This document shows, piece after piece, positions 58,501 through 64,000 of a stretch of DNA of 64,000 nucleotides; the first letter of the stretch is position 1; every line of letters starts with the position of its first letter. The notes beneath the pieces are model-generated. The model worked only from the letters and a program-made list of their open reading frames with translations. It had not been told where the DNA came from and ran no database searches. The position numbers were made by a program, and so were the translations under genes. This DNA is from Ancylostoma caninum. Its lineage: Eukaryota; Nematoda; Chromadorea; Rhabditida; Ancylostomatidae. Location: NCBI GenBank assembly GCA_037903475.1, contig JBAJFG010000487.1:1-64000 (forward strand). The letters are read 5' to 3'.

Positions 58501-61343
58501 ATGCTCTCAAGGCGTAACAAAACCCTCCATGCCCAAGTTCTATTCTGTTCCAGCTTCCTCCTAACCCCTTGAAAGAGATCTCTTGAAAACAGATTCTGTA
58601 TAGAAAACCCTCCGCTTCTCTGCCGCTCAAATCGCCCACTGTGATGAACCAAATAACATTAGCAAAAAGCTCTGGCGAACCTGCTAGACGCCACCTGCAA
58701 CGCCTTTCATTTCCAGACCTTGCATAGCAACCGGATACTTGCATGAACACATAAAGATCTTCTAAAGCTTTTTCCAAAGCCCACACTGCAAGCGAAAAAC
58801 CGATCAAAACCCGAAATTCAACCCACTCATTCGGCGCTTTCCACGGCTGAGTTGTTCCTCGCACATGTGAGGACGCCTTATCGCCTAAGCCTGTTTCACG
58901 CGGCCCTAACTACTACCTGTCGCAGTACGGCATGTTTTCGATCATATGGTGTGGAACGGCATGCGAACTCATGCACGACGACCTCGAATCATCGAAAACA
59001 TCCGAATTTGAGCAGTTTCCTCACTCTCGCCCTCAATAGCAATTCCATTTCCACAACAGTGGCATGTGGCGAGAAAAGGACATAAAATCGGCAAAACAGC
59101 AACAGCAGAATGTCAGAATGTTACTATGCGCACTAGAACATGCAGGGCATCAACAAATTTCTTTCAGTGCAAGCGGAAAAAAATCAGTTCTTTTCCAAGG
59201 AGACCAATTGGAAAAAAAAAACAACAACAAGCCAAAATAAGAAGACGAATAAAAGTGTCAAAGAATCTCACCTGAGGTAGTGGCACATTTTTCAAGGAAC
59301 ATTTCCTCTTGTTGAAAGATTGAGACCGCTCCGTTGCTGGAGCCTGATTCACGTGGTTCCGGGTACTATTCTGAAACAGCAAGAGATAATTACAAGAAAA
59401 AATAACGTGACTGAATCGCCTTCCGAAGCAAAAAATTGCACAGCAAGAGCAAAATTCTATTGAAGAACACCATATGAGTTTCAAATCCATGAAAACCCAT
59501 GAAAGCCGAAGCACTAACGTTGTCATTACCTGTTTCAGACTCAATCCCAACGGATCTGGTCCCACGTGAGCATGAAACGACGACATCATCGTCGTGTCGT
59601 CGCTACTAGATGCCGCGTGGTGATAGGTGGAAACAGGCGGCGAGTTTTTGAAGTCCTTGAAAACGACGTTAATCAATAACGTGCAACCTAATTGCTCCAA
59701 ATGACAAAATTCCGTTCTACGCAGCTAGTTTTCCGCTGCCTACGAATCCGCCTCGCACTAGCGAACTATTTTTGTCTTTCACCTGCTACATGAAGTAAAA
59801 GGAACAGATGTCAGTTGGAACGCATTACCTTCTCTCTACAGGGGGCAGAAAGCATCAAGCACAGTGCAACTAGATCATCTCAATGTTAAACAAAACAAAA
59901 ACTACTAGTTAAACAATACCTGCTCTGTATGCTCATGAACAGGCTTCTTCTCCGACGATGTCGTACTTTCCGTCAGTACTACCTCGTCTGACTGAGCGGT
60001 CCGTGATGACGACGACACGTCTAACGACGACTCATCTCCAGTCGAATGTGAGTCTTCGTGCTTAGATGATGTCGTGGAGAAGTTTTCGTCAACTTCTGTA
60101 CGTGTTGCTTGCAAAATCGCCTGGAAAGGCGGGAGTGCTGTATTAAAAGAGGCGAGCAACGAAAAAAAGCAGTCGTTGCTTGTACAGATGTTACGTAATG
60201 TGAAGCAAAGCAAATGTTTGACATTTAGATGTTGAATATTAAAAAGTGCTCCACTTGCGGAAAAAACTGTCAACAATCGATGACTAAAGCCACCGAATGT
60301 GGCCTACTGTATAATGTTTGCCATACACGTTGGAATTCGAGTGAAGGCACCTTCAATTCAGGGATATGGTTGCACGACAACCATTATGATTACATTAATG
60401 CGAACATATGAAATAGAGTTAAAATGGAAGATAAATTTGCAAAAATTTCTAACCTAAACAAAAAATGAACGGTATCTCACTCACAGACTAAATAATTTAT
60501 TCCTTCCGAAGATTTCTATAGCAACAAAGCATCCATCAACATCAACAAGAGTGAAAATATTCAACGATTTAAGAGGCAAGGACGGAATAAAAGCTACCTG
60601 CACTTGCGCCGGCGTTCGTATAAACCGTGGAGGAATCCACTGGCTTTTTCCTGTCTCGAAGTTATAGAAATATGTTCTGAAATACACCATATTTCGGGAA
60701 AGCTATTGACCATTCTGATAAATAAGAGTGTGCCTTAAGGAAAGGATGCATCAAATAATGGTGACAGCGCACAAATATAATACTTCCAATAATAAATCTC
60801 ATTTTCCAAAGAAAAAAAAAACAGGAAAAAGGATAAGCCATCTGGAAGGATGAAAAATTATCGAGGTTCGCCGAAGAAGCTAATGAAGTTTTCGCGGATT
60901 AGATGAACTGTTACAAAACAAAATTACTGTCCCCTGGTTGCATTAGCCTGGAAAATAGTGCTGAGAGTACCTAGAGTAAGACCCGAACCCAAACCGTGAA
61001 TTATGCAGTCATTACAACATGTGATCTCCTATCCTATGAACATAACATCGACCTCCTCATCTAGATTGACTTATGTTACTGTAAAAAGCGATCTAAGAAA
61101 TGCGCCCGCGCGATTCCCATTGGGCAACCAAAAAACTCAAATTGATCGTGCCCACCTGCCCGCTTCTGTCTCATATTCCATCCATCCGTTGTTAAGATTC
61201 CGACGAGGCACGTCCGTCACATCAGGCACCGGTGGGAACGGCCGGTTGTTCAACTCGTCCATCTCACGGATATTCGTGTAGATGTGTTTCTCGTCATCTT
61301 GATGAGAAGAGCTCAATTCAGGAGACGCTGAGCAGCTTGTGAT
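49513..61343 (-). CDS. WW-PH-RhoGAP protein, ARHGAP12/15/27 type, 5' end not found
   Basis: Eighteen minus-strand exons keep frame: 61343-61156, 60676-60598, 60120-59920, 59655-59530, 59370-59272, 58027-57925, 57598-57486, 56653-56564, 56436-56329, 56275-56177, 51954-51869, 51806-51577, 51511-51385, 51198-51146, 51047-50919, 50566-50461, 49850-49709, 49650-49513 (TAG). That gives 738 residues. In order: a WW domain (Trp at 54 and 76 of the seen part, IPPR), a Ser-rich linker, a PH domain (about 294-402, ending ETNEWFDALRDVIARL) and a RhoGAP domain (about 512-725). The RhoGAP domain has the arginine finger in GLYRVSGN (550), LKLFFRELAEPVF and NLAIMFGPTLF. It would speed GTP hydrolysis by a Rho-family GTPase at membranes. 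Vertebrate relatives start with an SH3 domain; none was seen upstream, so first exons are missing or outside the window. A Lys-rich insert follows FGPTLF. Confidence 0.93.
52355..52570. mobile_element. Small inverted-repeat element in the RhoGAP PH-to-GAP intron
   Basis: TTGGGGAGACTGTGGGCGGA at the left is mirrored by TCCGCCCATACACTCCCCAA at the right, about 216 bp apart. No coding content. Confidence 0.6.
54286..54502. mobile_element. 217-bp near-perfect hairpin MITE
   Basis: The left half (CTGAAACTTTGCATA, then GTGCTGAATACGAATAT, then TATTTTTGTAGGGTTACGG) is mirrored almost base for base by the right half, with a loop of some 30 bp. It is nested in the foldback element at 54092-55260, so it inserted later. 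Confidence 0.85.
54880..54955 (-). mobile_element. tRNA-like sequence, probable SINE head or tRNA pseudogene
   Basis: On the minus strand an A-box-like TGGCCGAGTGGGTAG is followed by GGTTTGGATCCC in the B-box position. Bases ACTCCGCGGACGGG next to it could continue a cloverleaf, but the B box lacks its usual invariant bases. A working tRNA is unlikely. Confidence 0.4.
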
Positions 61344-62190
61344 CTGCAAACGCTATCTTTAACATGGGACGTAAATGTAGAACATGGCTCTCCAAAAAGA
61401 AACCATGCAACACATATATAGGGCTGACTTCGAGTAGATAAAGCCAATCTGGAAGATGGTCAAGAACCATTGTACCTTTTTTCTTCCAACTGCACAATAA
61501 ATGAAGTAGATGGAACATATTAACAACAAATTCTCTTCTAGAAATGCCTTCCCAATTTCCTTACAAGCCATAAGTGACTAAAAAAAAACTCCTCTAAACA
61601 CGGACTAATTCCGACGCAATACCCTCTACCCTCCTATAACAGCGATCGTTAAGCACCATGCTTGGCCCACAATTACATCAACCATGCCAAAAACCTAGCC
61701 ATCTCCAATATCAAATAGGGCGCTAATAGTCGTCGTTGTTCCTGAGGCTACTGTAGCTGTGGAAACACGATATTCAATAGTGCAATCATCGCATTTGTTT
61801 TATATTGCAAAAAAACGGCTGTGCACTAATATCTGTGGAAAACGAAGCTATAACGAGCTATTCACGAAGAACCAGCAGCTAAAAATCAAGAGTTACTAAC
61901 TACATGAACCTCTGAACGCATTGTACCTAATATTTACTTCGTTAGCTGGAATTTCACTCGAGTGTACGGTCAAAAAAGTTCGTTTTAGCGGCCTATGGAG
62001 CAAAGAAACACAATAGGCCTGGTAAAAGGAACCTTTTGCTGCTGAAATCCACTTTGTTTTCACCTCGTTGAGGCATGGTATTCAAACCAAACTGGAAAAA
62101 GCTCAAACGACACTGTTAACCAAGAGAACAGTTCAGCAAAATATGATTTCTTCTCATGAGACCAACACTACCGCTTAACCACACCAAATA

Positions 62191-62375
62191 AATTTACTCA
62201 TCGGTAACGCGGGCGTCATTGCGTTTACCCTGATGCATCCAGGTCCAGATGCCGCATGCATCATTGAAATTATCCAGGGTAAACGCGTGCAGGGGACACA
62301 AATTTACCCTTCGTTAACATGGACGTCAACACGTTTACTCTGGAGAATCCCAGCAATGCATCCACGTCCAGGCTG
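62191..62375. repeat. Two direct copies of an interspersed repeat
   Basis: AATTTACTCATCGGTAACGC at 62191 and AATTTACCCTTCGTTAACAT at 62301 start related segments of about 70 bp, 110 bp apart. A third diverged copy is at 39756-39826, and partial matches lie near 9938 and 350-440. Probably an old repeat family. Confidence 0.6.
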
Positions 62376-62490
62376 CGCGAGATACGTTCCCCAACAAAGA
62401 TCGCGGTTTATCGCACACCGCCATAGCTCTGCGTCTCCGGGCAGTAACAAGTTTCTGTACTGCCTCTACCTACCCTCTCCTTACTTAACT

Positions 62491-62628
62491 ATGCTCAAGA
62501 TTGTCGCACTCAGCGCAACGCTGCTGCTGAACGTATCTTATGTACAAGGCACAGCAGTTCAAAAGTTGAAGAATGATTTATCTCAGACTTCTAACTCAGT
62601 GATGACCCATCAGACGTTGAGGTGGTGA
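62491..62628 (+). CDS. Possible signal-peptide exon, weak
   Basis: A 45-codon frame starts MLKIVALSATLLLNVSYVQG, which looks like a secretion signal with a cleavage site after VQG. No second exon with matching phase and a normal-sized intron was found, and there is no known family. It may be chance. Confidence 0.22.
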   Translation: MLKIVALSATLLLNVSYVQGTAVQKLKNDLSQTSNSVMTHQTLRW

Positions 62629-64000
62629 AAATGGAGTGATAAGAACTTGTTCTGGAGAGCACAATGTTACTATAGTCCGTTTCAAAAACAACAATACTTA
62701 AATATTTCTGCCCATGAACTGCATTTCTCGCCTGCCTTTCTGAATACGGCATTATTCCTCTCGTTCTACCCTTCACTAATATCTTCACAACTAGGTTCCC
62801 CGGGGAAACACACTATACGGAGCCATACTTTCGTCCCTAATTAGAACTACTCCTTCTACTATAGTATTCAGAGAATAACAATTGACCTTATAGTACATGC
62901 GCACTCCAATGCAATCAGAGAAGAACCAAACGAGAATTATGATTATAGTGCAGTTACGTTCACTTACATTATCAGAAATGGCCATAAATTGAGCAACCGT
63001 ACATAGAATCCCGTTTAGATACCTGTAACACACCCTTAATTCTAAGCGCGAAAGAGTCCTAGAGGATTGTTAGAAACGCCTCAAACATGAGAAAAACAGC
63101 AAACAGGCGAAAATAGCTTCTACCACAACCCTTATTCCAAACACTTGAACAGCTCTGACCGCCAATGTAGTCACTCCAAAAGCCTAGATATCAACAGCCT
63201 CAGCAAACAACGAACCACTCCCTTTGTGTGGACTATTTCATTTCAAGAGTACAAGTAAACTATCACGAGAAATCTGCTACTGTAGTGAAGGAATGGTTTT
63301 TTTCTTCCTATTGATGAAAAGAAAGGAGAGGAAAATGAAACAAAAGATGAAGTGACTACTAGTGATCATGTACAACTGAGTAAGGAACGACATAAATAGG
63401 AAAAGGTCGGGGTTTTCGTGGCATGATTCAATACTGGAGAAGTAGGTGGCGTGAAAAGTAGACCGAATCCAATTTTATTTGAAACAAATTTGAAACATAG
63501 AGGTTAATCTAGCAACTAGTAGAAGCAAATATTGTTAAATCAACACGCGATCTCCAATATTGCTGCGATTATGCATACGATTTTCTTCCAACCAATAATT
63601 CCTTCAAAATATGATTTGCTTCAAACCTCTAAATGGAACGCCAAAACCATAAAAGTACGAGTTTTTCAGCAATGTCTGAGTGGGCTCCAACATTCTGAAG
63701 CGCCAAAATCACCAGGTGATAACGATTAACCAAACAAACAGCTTGTTTGTTCTGCCGGCAGAGGTTCAGCGAAAGTGAGTTCTCACAACTGAAAGCTCTT
63801 TGAACTGCTACAGCTGGCTGCCTAAAGACTCAGATTTCATTTTCTTTGCAAAATTTTCGCATGCGAAACGAAGCTGCGCTTCTTTCTTGCAGCGATATCG
63901 CTCATTGATCGTGCATAAAGAACGTTCACAGCTGCACGAATCTCAAGCAAATATCTGAGGAAAGTAGAAACCACAGATTCAAGTCAGAAATCAGTAATCG

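Larger units (their letters stand above)
61344..64000. other. Region upstream of the last RhoGAP exon found
   Basis: I searched the minus strand for an SH3 domain or a start exon for the RhoGAP gene and found none I could support. The only candidate on the plus strand is the signal-peptide-like frame at 62491. Direct repeats lie at 62191-62375. Confidence 0.4.

Noticed and set aside
59164..59700. 178-codon minus-strand frame as a single exon
   Set aside because: Only 59530-59655 and 59272-59370 (in another register) fit the RhoGAP exon chain; the rest reads through introns.

Overview
The window reads as nuclear DNA of a parasitic nematode, most likely a strongylid close to the hookworms. This is inference from three things. 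The genes are broken into small exons with GT-AG introns that keep phase. There are nematode-type seven-helix chemoreceptor genes and a PP1-like phosphatase of the kind that has multiplied in nematodes. The non-coding DNA is full of Penelope-like retroelements, TA-flanked Tc1/mariner relatives, a tRNA-derived SINE and inverted-repeat elements. Nothing suggests bacterial DNA, a plasmid or CRISPR.

Four genes could be modelled exon by exon with the frame kept through every splice. (1) 13752-19874 (+) is a chemoreceptor copy, intact in exon structure but with an in-frame TAG at codon 33; its third intron carries a 1.57-kb palindromic Tc1-like element and a decayed Penelope-like element. (2) 25430-29625 (+) is a paralogous chemoreceptor (312 aa) with the same seven-exon layout; its exon-4 donor reads AT instead of GT. 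(3) 41959-47150 (-) is a PP1-like Ser/Thr phosphatase, 10 exons, 486 aa. (4) 49513-61343 (-) is a WW-PH-RhoGAP protein of the ARHGAP12/15/27 type, 18 exons, 738 aa seen; its true 5' end was not found.

Layout: 1-12.8 kb is gene-poor, with two small mariner-type elements and a SINE with a target-site duplication. 12.8-21.6 kb holds Penelope fragments around receptor copy A. 24.5-29.6 kb holds a three-unit 155-bp tandem repeat and receptor copy B. 29.6-41.6 kb is mostly repeats: two hairpin MITEs, a possible 72-aa secreted protein, and a 2.6-kb palindrome with two diverged, convergent copies of a small cysteine-bearing ORF. 42-61 kb holds the phosphatase and the RhoGAP gene in tandem on the minus strand, with introns rich in MITEs. 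61.3-64 kb shows no gene I can support.

The genes do not form a pathway. The two receptors are a local tandem duplication. The phosphatase and RhoGAP genes lie on one strand about 2.4 kb apart, with no sign of an operon. The most striking feature of the window is the number of large foldback or palindromic structures of different ages.
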